A stretch of DNA of 64,000 nucleotides from Prosthecobacter gellanilyticus (GTDB taxonomy: Bacteria; Verrucomicrobiota; Verrucomicrobiia; Verrucomicrobiales; Verrucomicrobiaceae). The stretch's first letter is position 1; each line of letters begins with the position of its first letter. Under the pieces are notes generated by a model. The model was not told where the DNA came from. It searched no databases and saw only the letters and a program-made list of their open reading frames with translations. The translations under genes and the position numbers were made by a program. The stretch spans positions 62,001 through 126,000 of the forward strand of contig NZ_BKAG01000018.1 of NCBI RefSeq assembly GCF_007992435.1, given 5' to 3'. Below, one piece after another: positions 54,318 to 62,852 of the stretch.

Positions 54318-55364
54318 TCAGCGCACCACCCGGGATGACGCGATGACATCAATCATTTTCATCAATCCCCGGTGATCACGGCTTCCGAGTTCAGACAGTT
54401 CCTTCAGCCACTTCGCATTGCGATAATAAACCGCCTCTGGATCCGCAATACGGCCCGTGACGATGGCCTCAATGATCTCCTCGGCCCCTGTCTGCACCTT
54501 GACCGTCGGCATGATGCCTTCCTCCTTCATTCGTGCCACGGAGACATGGTAGTTCCGCAGGTCCGGGTTATCCAGCTTGACATACACCGGCTGGCACGCC
54601 GGATTGATCTGCTGGAAGATGCCCACCAGATCCACCACGCGGAAGTTCTCATGGGCGATGTTGCACACCAGGTGCTTGTGATTCGGATTCTCCGCAAAGT
54701 AGATGAAGGCGCGTGCGCAGTCCGCCACATGCAGGAAGGGCCGCCACTGCTGCCCGTCTCCGAACACCCGCACCTCATTGTAAAGCGTGGAGCAGTAGCT
54801 GAAGATATTGATCACCAGGTCAAACCGCATGCGTGGTGAGTAGCCGTAGAGCGTGCCGTTTCTCAGGATGGCCGGGCGCCACTTCTCATCCGCGATGCTG
54901 AGCAGGAACGCATCCGAGTCGACCTTTGAACGCGCATAAGCCGTGAGCGGATTCGTCTGACCATCCTCATCCACCTCTCCAGGAGCCTCCCCATACACGG
55001 AGCATGACGAGGAGAACACAAAGCGGATGCCCCGCGCCTTGCACGCGATCGCCAGGTCACGCGTGGCCTCGAAGTTCACCTCTTCCGTGAGCTTCGGATT
55101 CAGCTCCGCGCTCGGATCATTGGAGATCGCCGCCAGATGGATCACCACATCGATGTCCTTCAGCAGCGCCTCCAGCGCCGTGGCATCTGCCAGCACCGCG
55201 CGGATGTCATCCCGCACGATCTCCACCGCCGGCCGCATGGCGCGGATGTGCTCCACGCCGAAGTAACCGATGTCGAGCGAGCGGACCTGATGCCCACGCA
55301 CGAGCAGCTTCGGGATCAAAACAGAGCCGAGGTAACCGGCGCCTCCTGTGACAAGAATGTTCAT
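54318..55364 (-). CDS. NAD-dependent epimerase/dehydratase (extended SDR)
   Basis: 348 residues. The Rossmann motif is GGAGYLGS (about 7-14). The catalytic segment SSSCSVYG with AYARSKVDSD gives the Ser/Tyr/Lys set (YxxxK as YARSK). The GTLYGYSPRMRFDLVINIF and QQWRPFLHVADCARAF regions suit sugar-nucleotide epimerases or reductases of the RmlD/WcaG-like group. The sugar is not decidable. It is 29 bases downstream of the DegT aminotransferase; together they could make an amino-deoxy sugar. Confidence 0.88.
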   Translation of the reverse strand: MNILVTGGAGYLGSVLIPKLLVRGHQVRSLDIGYFGVEHIRAMRPAVEIVRDDIRAVLADATALEALLKDIDVVIHLAAISNDPSAELNPKLTEEVNFEATRDLAIACKARGIRFVFSSSCSVYGEAPGEVDEDGQTNPLTAYARSKVDSDAFLLSIADEKWRPAILRNGTLYGYSPRMRFDLVINIFSYCSTLYNEVRVFGDGQQWRPFLHVADCARAFIYFAENPNHKHLVCNIAHENFRVVDLVGIFQQINPACQPVYVKLDNPDLRNYHVSVARMKEEGIMPTVKVQTGAEEIIEAIVTGRIADPEAVYYRNAKWLKELSELGSRDHRGLMKMIDVIASSRVVR

Positions 55365-55393
55365 GGTCTAACGAATAGTGGGTGGAGTAAAAA

Positions 55394-56521
55394 TCAGCGT
55401 TGCTCGAACCAGCCTCTCACGGTGGAGAACAGATAATCAAGCTCTTCGTCAGACATCACCGTGTGCAGCGGCAGGGAGACGAGGTTGTCCTTGATGGCAT
55501 TCGTGAAGCTCAGGTCCTGCTCACGGTAGCGGTCACTGTAGAATTTCAGGCTGTGGTTCGCGGTGTAGTAGCGGCGCACGGCCACCCCCTTGCCCTGCAT
55601 GTAGTTCACAAACTCCGTCGCCTCTTCATTCAGGATGATCGGGAAGTAGAGATACGGGCAGTCCACCTCGGGGAGCACCTTCATCGTGCGCAGCAGCCCC
55701 TGGCTCTCCAGCCCGCCGAAGAACTCCACATACCTGGCCGCGTTTTTGGTTCGGCTTTGGATGATGAAGTCCGCCTTCGCCAGGTTTCGCAGCCCCACCA
55801 GGGCGCAGACCTCGGTCATCTTCGAGTTCAGGCCGGGCACATCCACATCACCACGCACCTTTTCATACTGGCCGAAGTCACGCAGACGGCGCAGCAGCTC
55901 GTCGATCTCCGGATCGTTCACGATGTTGCAGCCGCCCTCCATGCTGTTGAAAATCTTCGTGGCATGGAAGCTAATCATCTCGCTGAAGCCATACTCCCAG
56001 GAGTGCCGGCCCTTGAACTTCGTGCCAAACGCAGGCGCATTGTCCAGCACCACCGCCAGCTTCTTCTCACGGGAGATCTGCTGCAGGCGCTCCAGGTTCA
56101 CAATGTTTCCATAGGCACCCACCGGCAGGATCATGCGCACATCCGGGGAGTCCACCAGAGCCTTCTCGATGTCCAGCACCATGGTCTCGTCCACATCACA
56201 GAAGACCGGCTTCAGGTTGTTCGTCACCACCGCATTGATCGTGCCGGAAAAGGTGAAGGAGGGCACCAGCACCTCAAACGACTCATGCGGTCCCACGCTC
56301 ATCTTGTGCTTCCAGGCCTGGATCAGATGATACAAGGCCAGCTCGCCATTGCAGTTCAGGCTCGGCTTGATCGGGCAGCCATAGAACTCCTGCAGCTTGT
56401 CCTCAAACATCCGCACATGCGGCGAATTGTTGGTCACAAGTCCGCTGGAGAGACATTTGGCAAAATCATCCGCGATCTCATCCAGACCGGGCATGAAGGG
56501 TTTAACGATATTGATGTTCAT
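55394..56521 (-). CDS. DegT/DnrJ/EryC1 PLP-dependent sugar aminotransferase
   Basis: 375 residues, typical length. The N-terminus has KPFMPGLDEIADDFAKCLSSGLVTN, followed by VLVPSFTFSGTINAVV, VVLDNAPAFGTKFKGR and the internal aldimine Lys in SFHATKIFNSMEGG. These enzymes aminate a keto-sugar nucleotide using glutamate. The overlap of 4 bases with the FkbM gene and closeness to the SDR gene fit a small amino-sugar pathway. Confidence 0.9.
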   Translation of the reverse strand: MNINIVKPFMPGLDEIADDFAKCLSSGLVTNNSPHVRMFEDKLQEFYGCPIKPSLNCNGELALYHLIQAWKHKMSVGPHESFEVLVPSFTFSGTINAVVTNNLKPVFCDVDETMVLDIEKALVDSPDVRMILPVGAYGNIVNLERLQQISREKKLAVVLDNAPAFGTKFKGRHSWEYGFSEMISFHATKIFNSMEGGCNIVNDPEIDELLRRLRDFGQYEKVRGDVDVPGLNSKMTEVCALVGLRNLAKADFIIQSRTKNAARYVEFFGGLESQGLLRTMKVLPEVDCPYLYFPIILNEEATEFVNYMQGKGVAVRRYYTANHSLKFYSDRYREQDLSFTNAIKDNLVSLPLHTVMSDEELDYLFSTVRGWFEQR

Positions 56522-57444
56522 AGACGCTGATCCTTGGGTAAAAAGACGAAATTGATCCCTCCAAACGCGAGCACCGCATCCACAGTCGGGAGGTCCTGGA
56601 GATTGAGCATGGAACCTTCAATCACACCCATGCAGGCATACCCACGGGCCTTCATGAACTCCCACGCCGCATTCCGTGTTCCCTCATCATAGAGGAGTTC
56701 CAGCATCACCGGAGGTCGATAATGCTCCAGCGTAGCTTCAGCGCCCCTGAGCACAGCCATTTCATGGCCTTCGACGTCGATTTTGATGACCACATGCCCC
56801 GCCGTTTCACGCAGTTCAGGCAGATAGCTGTCCAGCGTTTTCAAGGGCACCTGTACGGCCTGGACTTCGCCTTCCGAGGCGGCGTGCCCGCTGTCGAAGC
56901 TGCTCAGGAAGGAGCTCTTGGAAATATAAAACTCAGCCGATCCCGGAGCATCAGACAATGCCACTTCCTCAAAACGGGCACCTTCAAGGCGGTTGGATTC
57001 GAAAAGCCCGCGCACAAAGGGAGTCAAGGCGCGGTTCGGCTCAAAAAGCCAGCAGGCACGTCCGCAGCTCAATGCATACACGGAGCTGACACCGATGTTG
57101 GAGCCAATGTCCAGATAGACAGAGCGCACCGGCATCTTGGAGATCAAATACTCCTGCAAACGCCGCAGCCCCTGGTCATGGATCTTGAATGAAAAAGCGT
57201 ACCCAACCGAATACTCGTCCTTGGGGTCGACATCGAGGTGCAAATATCTGCCATTAGCCAGGCGCACCTTCCAGTGAAACGAATGCTGTGGTGTTCCCAA
57301 AAAGCCATGATTGACCAGCCAGCTCAAAGTGGGAAGCGGCAGCCGGTTGTAAATGAAGTTCACCGCGGCAGGAAAAACCCGCAGTGCAACACTGGCCACA
57401 AACCATGCGGCAGCATCCCTGATCAATACCTTGGCCCGCTTCAT
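56518..57444 (-). CDS. FkbM-family SAM-dependent methyltransferase (4)
   Basis: 308 residues. SVYLDIGSNIGVSSVYALSCGR, CWLFEPNRALTPFVRGLFESN and HVVIKIDVEGHEMAVLRG form the FkbM signature; a hydrophobic N-terminal helix (about 12-30, WFVASVALRVFPAAVNF) may be a membrane anchor. ATG at 57444 is chosen because it overlaps the acyltransferase stop by 4 bases; an upstream GTG or ATG would enter that gene. Confidence 0.87.
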   Translation of the reverse strand: MKRAKVLIRDAAAWFVASVALRVFPAAVNFIYNRLPLPTLSWLVNHGFLGTPQHSFHWKVRLANGRYLHLDVDPKDEYSVGYAFSFKIHDQGLRRLQEYLISKMPVRSVYLDIGSNIGVSSVYALSCGRACWLFEPNRALTPFVRGLFESNRLEGARFEEVALSDAPGSAEFYISKSSFLSSFDSGHAASEGEVQAVQVPLKTLDSYLPELRETAGHVVIKIDVEGHEMAVLRGAEATLEHYRPPVMLELLYDEGTRNAAWEFMKARGYACMGVIEGSMLNLQDLPTVDAVLAFGGINFVFLPKDQRL

Positions 57445-58636
57445 AAACTCTTTAATCCATGACTGTGTCTCCACCTGGAGAAAACCATCGTCAAGACCCT
57501 GGTGAATTCAGGACGCACACCATCTTCCCAGCGTGTGCATAGCAGGGAAAGGAGGGTTAAAAGCACGAAACCCACACCGAATCCCGGCAATGACAGGCCC
57601 TCCAGGCCGCACCTCTTCATGCCCCAGTCAAGCCAGGCCATCACAGGCATTTGAAGGATGTACATGGCATAACTCGCATCTCCAAGCACCACCAGCGGCC
57701 GCCATGACAAGAGCCTGCTCAGACCGAGATCTGGAAAAAGCGCCAGCCACGCAAACAAGACCGCAAAGCATCCAGCCAGCGCGCCATGGTTCAATGCCAG
57801 GTCCACCAGGATATTCTGTTTGGAAGGCATGCTCAGAATAAGCACCCCCAGGACCAGCGAGCACGCCGCCAGAGAATGAAGCAGCCGGACTGGACATGCA
57901 ACGCGCGCAGATCTGACAACCCAGAGCCCCGCGGCAGCACCTGCCACAAACTGAGGCAGATGAAAGACCGGGAATGAAGCGATCCATGTGGACGTCAGAG
58001 GATAAGGGCTGCGCATCCATGGAGGCATGGCGGACTCCCCTTGCGGCAGCATGAGATGCAGGAGCGCAGGCCCCCAGCAAGCGGCCAGGCTCGCTAGGAA
58101 GATCCACGACAGGCGCCGGTTTGACACACGGCCAAGCATCCCGATCAGCCAGGGAAAGCATGCATAGAGAAAGAGTTCGACGCTGACAGACCAGGCAGGA
58201 GCATTCAACTGGCCCAGCGACCATGGGAAAAAGCTCTGGACCAGGCTGAAAGTCAGCAAGGTCACACCACCTGTTCTCACATAGCTGTCAGGAGAAGGAA
58301 GGCTCGTCATTTGTGACCACGCAAACAAGGGCCAGTGAAGCAGCGTGCCGATAAAGAATGCCGGATAAATGCGCCCCACTCGGCGGGCATAGAACGACCT
58401 CAGAGAAAACCCGGCACCAACCAGCTTTCCTGAATAGGTGTAAGCCAGCACAAAGCCGGACAGAACAAAAAAGAAACTGACCCCGACGTAAGCACGGTTC
58501 ACCAAATTGAGGAAGACACCTGTCGCCTGGTCCGTCCTTGGCAGATAGTAAACAAGATCACTCCCGCCGCGGCGAAAAACCGGAGGCTCGTCAGCGCAGG
58601 GACCTTGCCGGGCTGGATGGGCTTAGCGGCCTGCAT
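57441..58636 (-). pseudogene. Acyltransferase-3 gene disrupted by a one-base deletion (frameshift)
   Basis: From 58505 down the frame encodes a long acyltransferase-3 body starting VNRAYVGVSFFFVLSGFVLAY, but it lacks the N-terminal helix. That helix is present in another frame: ATG at 58636 gives MQAAKPIQPGK then PALTSLRFFAAAGVILF, the canonical start of OafA-like enzymes. The same body continues back in its own frame as YLPRTDQATGVFLN. Joining both needs one extra base at about 58549/58550, where TTT-AC-TAT would read TTT-CAC-TAT and restore F-H-Y with the conserved His. A sequencing error, a recent inactivation or phase variation are all possible. The start overlaps the GT2 gene by 14 bases. 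Confidence 0.75.
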
Positions 58637-59576
58637 TTGGTTCCTCGGAGCGCGCACCTAACAAACTTTTGATCTTTTGGAGGAAATGAGACACGACCTC
58701 TGCATTCTCTCCACCTAGCAGACGGGCAGCGAGCCGGAAGCCGGCTCCACGCCAGGAGTAGGAGGTGCCACCCAGCCTTTCACAAAGCTCGAAGGCATCA
58801 TGGGATGCCGCCCTTTCCCCTGCCATGTAGAGCTGGTAGGCACACTTGGCCGCCGCGTTGGCCACATTTCCATGGTAGCGGGCCGGCAGTTCCTCGCTGG
58901 CATGCACCAGACACTTGAGGCCGTCCTTCCAGACTTGCGCCCTGTCATGACTTCGGCTGTCAGTACGGTAGCGGATGCACACCAGGGTTCGAGACTCGAC
59001 GGCCCACGAAACCCCGCTCGCAGCCAGCCTGATGTAAAAGTCCTTGTCTTCCGACTGCCACAGCCCCGCCCGGAAGCCCCCCACCTTCAGCGCGCACTCG
59101 CGCCTGATGGTCGCTGATGGAACCAGCAGCCCCCCTTCAATCGCCATGGCAGTCAGATCCCTTTCTGCGGCACTCTGCCCATAGTTCATGAAGGGGTGGT
59201 CAAACACCGCCTGACCAGTCGAGGATGAGGCAATCTCGGTGAAAAGGGCATCCACCGGATTCTCCTCCAGACGCTGCCTCACCACCTCACACCACTGCGC
59301 GTGAAACCAGTCGTCACTGTCGTGAAAATGCACGTAGGTGCTTGAGGCTTCATGAAGCAGAACGTTGCGGCCCCTGCCCGGACCGATGTTTTGCTCCCCG
59401 CGAATCACTCTGACTCGAATGCCGGCTGGGATGAAGGGCGCGGGCGGAAAAGTAGAAGCGTCATCATAGATCAAAATCTCGTCCGGCTGCACTTTGCCAG
59501 CCTGTAGGGAGCCGAGACACTCCCGCAGCATCTCGCGCTCGTTGTGGTAGGTGATGAGTACTGAGATTGTGATCAT
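58623..59576 (-). CDS. Family 2 glycosyltransferase
   Basis: 317 residues. ITISVLITYHNEREMLRECLGSL opens the domain; EILIYDDAST, VIRGEQNIGPGRGRNVLL and VHFHDSDDWFHAQW (DxDD) give the donor site. LWQSEDKDFYIRLAASG is the ED motif. The C-terminal quarter is helical. The donor sugar is unknown. It lies 13 bases from the FkbM gene upstream and overlaps the frameshifted acyltransferase by 14 bases. Confidence 0.9.
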   Translation of the reverse strand: MITISVLITYHNEREMLRECLGSLQAGKVQPDEILIYDDASTFPPAPFIPAGIRVRVIRGEQNIGPGRGRNVLLHEASSTYVHFHDSDDWFHAQWCEVVRQRLEENPVDALFTEIASSSTGQAVFDHPFMNYGQSAAERDLTAMAIEGGLLVPSATIRRECALKVGGFRAGLWQSEDKDFYIRLAASGVSWAVESRTLVCIRYRTDSRSHDRAQVWKDGLKCLVHASEELPARYHGNVANAAAKCAYQLYMAGERAASHDAFELCERLGGTSYSWRGAGFRLAARLLGGENAEVVSHFLQKIKSLLGARSEEPNAGR

Positions 59577-59589
59577 CCTCAGACGGTTT

Positions 59590-60423
59590 CTATCGGGAAT
59601 GCCTCGCTACATAATTTGCCTTGGAATCAAAGGGCCCGATTCGCTGTAAATGGAATCCCTTGCCCGCCAGCAGGTCAGCAAGATCCTGCGACTTCATGCG
59701 GCCTGCCTCGTCACAATCTGCTTCCAGCAGGATCATTCTGGGCGGGTTTGACGACAGCGTTTCTGCCATGCCGCTCAACGCCTCCTTCTCCCATCCTTCC
59801 ACATCGATCTTCATGACGGTGGGCGACGGGATCAGTTTTTTGCGGATCATATGATCCAGGCTGACGACTTCCACCTGAAGTCCGCCATCGACTTCCTCTG
59901 CACTCAAAGATCCGATTCCCATGTTGGCTGAAGGAGCTCTGCGGAATGACATCTTGCCAGGTCTGTCGCCCACAGCCTTGGAGACGAACACAAGCCGGTC
60001 CGGAGAAAACCCGTTGAGGGCAAAATTGGCCTTGTAGATCGCCTCGTTGACGGGTTCGGGATCAAAGGCTACCACCAGTTTCACACCAACGCCAAGAGCC
60101 AGAAAGGAGTCATAGCCGATGTTTGCTCCGACATCATAAAAGACGTCTTCTTCGGTAAACTCTCGGCGCAACACCTCTGACACCTCAGGTTCCCACGCGT
60201 GGGAATAAAGTATGGTCCTCTGGATGAGGTCCGTATCATCGAGAAGCATCCGGAATCCATGAACAGTCGCGGCATCGAGTCTGCGACGCCCCAGCAACCG
60301 GAACAGCATGGTCAGCAGACGCTGTTTTGCAGGATGGTCTGCCGATCTGATATATCTAACTAAAAATCGGTTTAGAAGCCCGGGATATGGCTTTAGATCG
60401 AGGGGAGACGCAAACGATGTCAC
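59590..60423 (-). CDS. FkbM-family SAM-dependent methyltransferase (5)
   Basis: 277 residues. VFYDVGANIGYDSFLALGVGVK, VVAFDPEPVNEAIYKANFALNG and PTVMKIDVEGWEKEALSGM form the FkbM signature, with VSLDHMIRK before them. It lies 4 bases downstream of the Wzt-like ATPase gene, so they are surely co-transcribed. In ABC-transporter O-antigen systems, methylation of the chain end is a known signal read by Wzt; the link here is inference. Confidence 0.88.
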   Translation of the reverse strand: MTSFASPLDLKPYPGLLNRFLVRYIRSADHPAKQRLLTMLFRLLGRRRLDAATVHGFRMLLDDTDLIQRTILYSHAWEPEVSEVLRREFTEEDVFYDVGANIGYDSFLALGVGVKLVVAFDPEPVNEAIYKANFALNGFSPDRLVFVSKAVGDRPGKMSFRRAPSANMGIGSLSAEEVDGGLQVEVVSLDHMIRKKLIPSPTVMKIDVEGWEKEALSGMAETLSSNPPRMILLEADCDEAGRMKSQDLADLLAGKGFHLQRIGPFDSKANYVARHSR

Positions 60424-60427
60424 GACT

Positions 60428-61681
60428 TCAATAAGTATGAGAGAAATTGTAGGTGAACTCGAGGTATCCCCGATGCTCGGCGGAATAGGGGAGAGCCAGG
60501 CTGCTGCTCATCCCCGACATGACAGAAAAGGTCCTGAGATCGTAGTGGTCGCCACGTGACTCAGGAGTGCGGCAATAAAGTCCGATGGAGTACTCTCCTT
60601 CCACCAGAGCAATGGAAGGAATCTTGATCTTCCACTGCGCAGGCTTGACCGGATTCATCGGATAAGGTCCGTCAGACTGACGTAAATCTATGATCCCCAC
60701 TCTCTGGCTCGACGAGTGGTAGATCAAGAGGCATAGCTCGTCGATCTGAGTTTCTTTAGACGCCTCCATCTCCAGCACCATCTGCATTTCATCACCGGAC
60801 TGGACCGTCTCGGGAGCGCACGACAAGGCTGTGATCTCGACACTGCTGTCTATTCTCCGGCAGATGCGGGCTGCCGAAGCGGCTTCGGCTTCGGGCGCCG
60901 CAGCGTAGAGTTTGAGGATGTCGCTGGAAGCGCCGAATCCTTGCGTCCGTCCGGCGCTCAAAAGCAGGGCCTTTTCACATAGAGATGAAATGACAGCCAT
61001 GTTGTGGCTGACCAGAAGGACTGTCCGGCCACCTGAAGCAACATCATTCATCTTACCAATGCACTTCTGCTGGAATCTCTGATCCCCCACCGCGAGCACC
61101 TCGTCCACAATCAGAATCTCCGGCTCCAGATGCGCAGCCACGGCAAAGGCGAGCCGCACATACATGCCGGAGGAGTAGCGCTTCACCGGTGTGTCTAGGA
61201 ACCGTTCGATTTCCGCAAAAGCCACGATCTCATCAAACTTGCTGCGGATCTCTTCCTTGCGCATGCCGAGGATGGCTCCGTTGAGATAGATGTTCTCACG
61301 ACCGGAAAGCTCTGGATGAAAGCCGGTGCCCACTTCGAGCAATGAAGCCACACGACCATCCAAAGTGATGCGTCCCTTTGTCGGCTCAGTAATGCGGGAA
61401 AGGATTTTTAACAGCGTGCTCTTGCCTGCCCCGTTGCGGCCGATGATGCCCACCACCTCGCCGCGCTTGATCTCAAAGGACACATCCTTCAGCGCCCAGA
61501 ACTCTTCACGACTGTTCCCGGTTCTCTGTTCGCCGTTCCCTGTTTTCAGCCAACGCAAGGGGGCCTTGGCGGTGTGGATCAAGGTATCGCTGAATTTACG
61601 ATAGCCGCCTGCACCAGCTCCGCGATGGTCCAGGATATAGCTTTTGCCGACATTCTCGGCGCTGATGATCACGTCAGACAT
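60428..61681 (-). CDS. Wzt-type ABC transporter ATP-binding protein for polysaccharide export
   Basis: 417 residues. The nucleotide-binding domain has Walker A GRNGAGKST (about 81-89), the Wzt-type signature RYSSGMYVRLAFAVAAHLEPEIL and Walker B ILIVDEVLAVGD. Residues about 275-417 form an extra C-terminal beta-sandwich domain, as in Wzt_C, which recognises the modified chain end. Residues about 46-57 (LKTGNGEQRTGN) come from a heptamer repeat. The cognate permease (Wzm) is not in the window and is probably encoded beyond the end. It overlaps the LhgO-like gene by 8 bases. Confidence 0.9.
   Translation of the reverse strand: MSDVIISAENVGKSYILDHRGAGAGGYRKFSDTLIHTAKAPLRWLKTGNGEQRTGNSREEFWALKDVSFEIKRGEVVGIIGRNGAGKSTLLKILSRITEPTKGRITLDGRVASLLEVGTGFHPELSGRENIYLNGAILGMRKEEIRSKFDEIVAFAEIERFLDTPVKRYSSGMYVRLAFAVAAHLEPEILIVDEVLAVGDQRFQQKCIGKMNDVASGGRTVLLVSHNMAVISSLCEKALLLSAGRTQGFGASSDILKLYAAAPEAEAASAARICRRIDSSVEITALSCAPETVQSGDEMQMVLEMEASKETQIDELCLLIYHSSSQRVGIIDLRQSDGPYPMNPVKPAQWKIKIPSIALVEGEYSIGLYCRTPESRGDHYDLRTFSVMSGMSSSLALPYSAEHRGYLEFTYNFSHTY
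61512..61544. repeat. Heptamer repeat (AACNNNG)n inside the wzt-like gene
   Basis: Read on the - strand, the units are AACAGGG, AACGGCG, AACAGAG, AACCGGG and AACAG, exactly 7 bases apart. They lie between the first beta strand and Walker A of the ATPase domain, in frame. They resemble the asnB array, but in opposite orientation and in a different reading frame. Confidence 0.8.
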
Positions 61682-62852
61682 TCTTGAGCAATGAGGCGAT
61701 GTGCTTTCCGATCTCCAAAGAAGCGGTGGCAGCGGGTGAAGGTGCGTTCAGCACATGAATGATGCCCGCCTCCTGGCGGATCAGGAAGTCGTCGACCAGC
61801 GAGCCATCATCCAGCAGTGCCTGCGCACGCACACCAGCAGCACAGGGAATGACATCCGCCTCGGTGATCTCCGGCACCAGTCTCTGCAAGGAGCGCACAA
61901 ACTCTGCGCGACTCAGCGAGCGCAGGATCTCCTGGAAACCAGAGCGCCAGTGGCGTGCGGCGAGCTTCCAGAAACCACCGAAGGTCAGCGTCTCCGCGAG
62001 GTCACGTGGATTCACCGTCGTCTTAAAATAACCCTCGCGCGCGAAAGCCAGCACCGCATTCGGCCCCAGATGCACGGAGCCATCGATCATTTTCGTGCAG
62101 TGCACACCGAGGAAGGGGAACTGCGGATCTGGCACCGGATAGATGAGCCCTTTGACGAGATTCACCTTCTCCGGACTGAGCTGATAATACTCACCCCGGA
62201 ACGGCACGATCTGCGCGCCAGGATCCGTGCCCGCCATGCGCGCCATGCGGTCACTGTGCAGACCCGCGCAGTTGATGATCTGATCTGTTTCGAAGAACGC
62301 ATCCTGCGTCTCCACACGGCCCGCGCTCACCTGGCAGACACGCGCTCCGAGGCGGACTTCGCCGCCCTTTTGGTTCACGAGATCCGCCAGCTTTGCCACC
62401 ACGGCCTTGTAATCCACGATGCCCGTGGACTTCACCCACAGACCGGCGATGCCCGCCACGTGCGGCTCATGCTCACGCAGTTCATCAGTGCCGAGAGACT
62501 GCACCTCGAGCCCGTTCTCAAGTCCTCGAACGCGCAACTTCTCCAGTTGCGGCAGCTCTGCCGTCTCTGTGGCCACAATGACTTTTCCGCATCTCTCGTG
62601 GGCGATGCCATGCACCTCGCAAAAAGCATACATGGCCTCACGTCCAGCCGTGCACAGCCGTGCCTTGTAGCTGCCGGGCTTGTAGTAGATGCCTGAATGA
62701 ATGACACCACTATTCCGGCCCGTCTGATGCGCGCAAAGCTTTGTTTCTTTCTCCAGCACCAGCACATTGGATCCAGGCCGCTGTGTCAGCACAGCGTCCG
62801 CCGTGGCCATGCCCACGATGCCGCCGCCAATGATGACCACGTCGTATTTCAT
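61674..62852 (-). CDS. lhgO: LhgO-like L-2-hydroxyglutarate oxidase/dehydrogenase (FAD)
   Basis: 392 residues, the usual LhgO length. FAD-binding GGGIVGMATA (about 9-18), the ATG/GG region KLCAHQTGRNSGVIHSGIYY with the conserved GRNSGV...HSG, and QIINCAGLHSD and VPFRGEYYQL near the catalytic site match L-2-hydroxyglutarate dehydrogenases (DAO family). The known reaction is oxidation of L-2-hydroxyglutarate to 2-oxoglutarate, electrons to the quinone pool. The gene overlaps the wzt-like gene by 8 bases and the GT4 gene by 4, an unusual place for a metabolic oxidase. Confidence 0.87.
   Translation of the reverse strand: MKYDVVIIGGGIVGMATADAVLTQRPGSNVLVLEKETKLCAHQTGRNSGVIHSGIYYKPGSYKARLCTAGREAMYAFCEVHGIAHERCGKVIVATETAELPQLEKLRVRGLENGLEVQSLGTDELREHEPHVAGIAGLWVKSTGIVDYKAVVAKLADLVNQKGGEVRLGARVCQVSAGRVETQDAFFETDQIINCAGLHSDRMARMAGTDPGAQIVPFRGEYYQLSPEKVNLVKGLIYPVPDPQFPFLGVHCTKMIDGSVHLGPNAVLAFAREGYFKTTVNPRDLAETLTFGGFWKLAARHWRSGFQEILRSLSRAEFVRSLQRLVPEITEADVIPCAAGVRAQALLDDGSLVDDFLIRQEAGIIHVLNAPSPAATASLEIGKHIASLLKNV

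Noticed and set aside
55400-56530. A 376-codon + strand frame opposite the DegT aminotransferase
   Set aside because: Antisense shadow; the - strand has the complete conserved enzyme.
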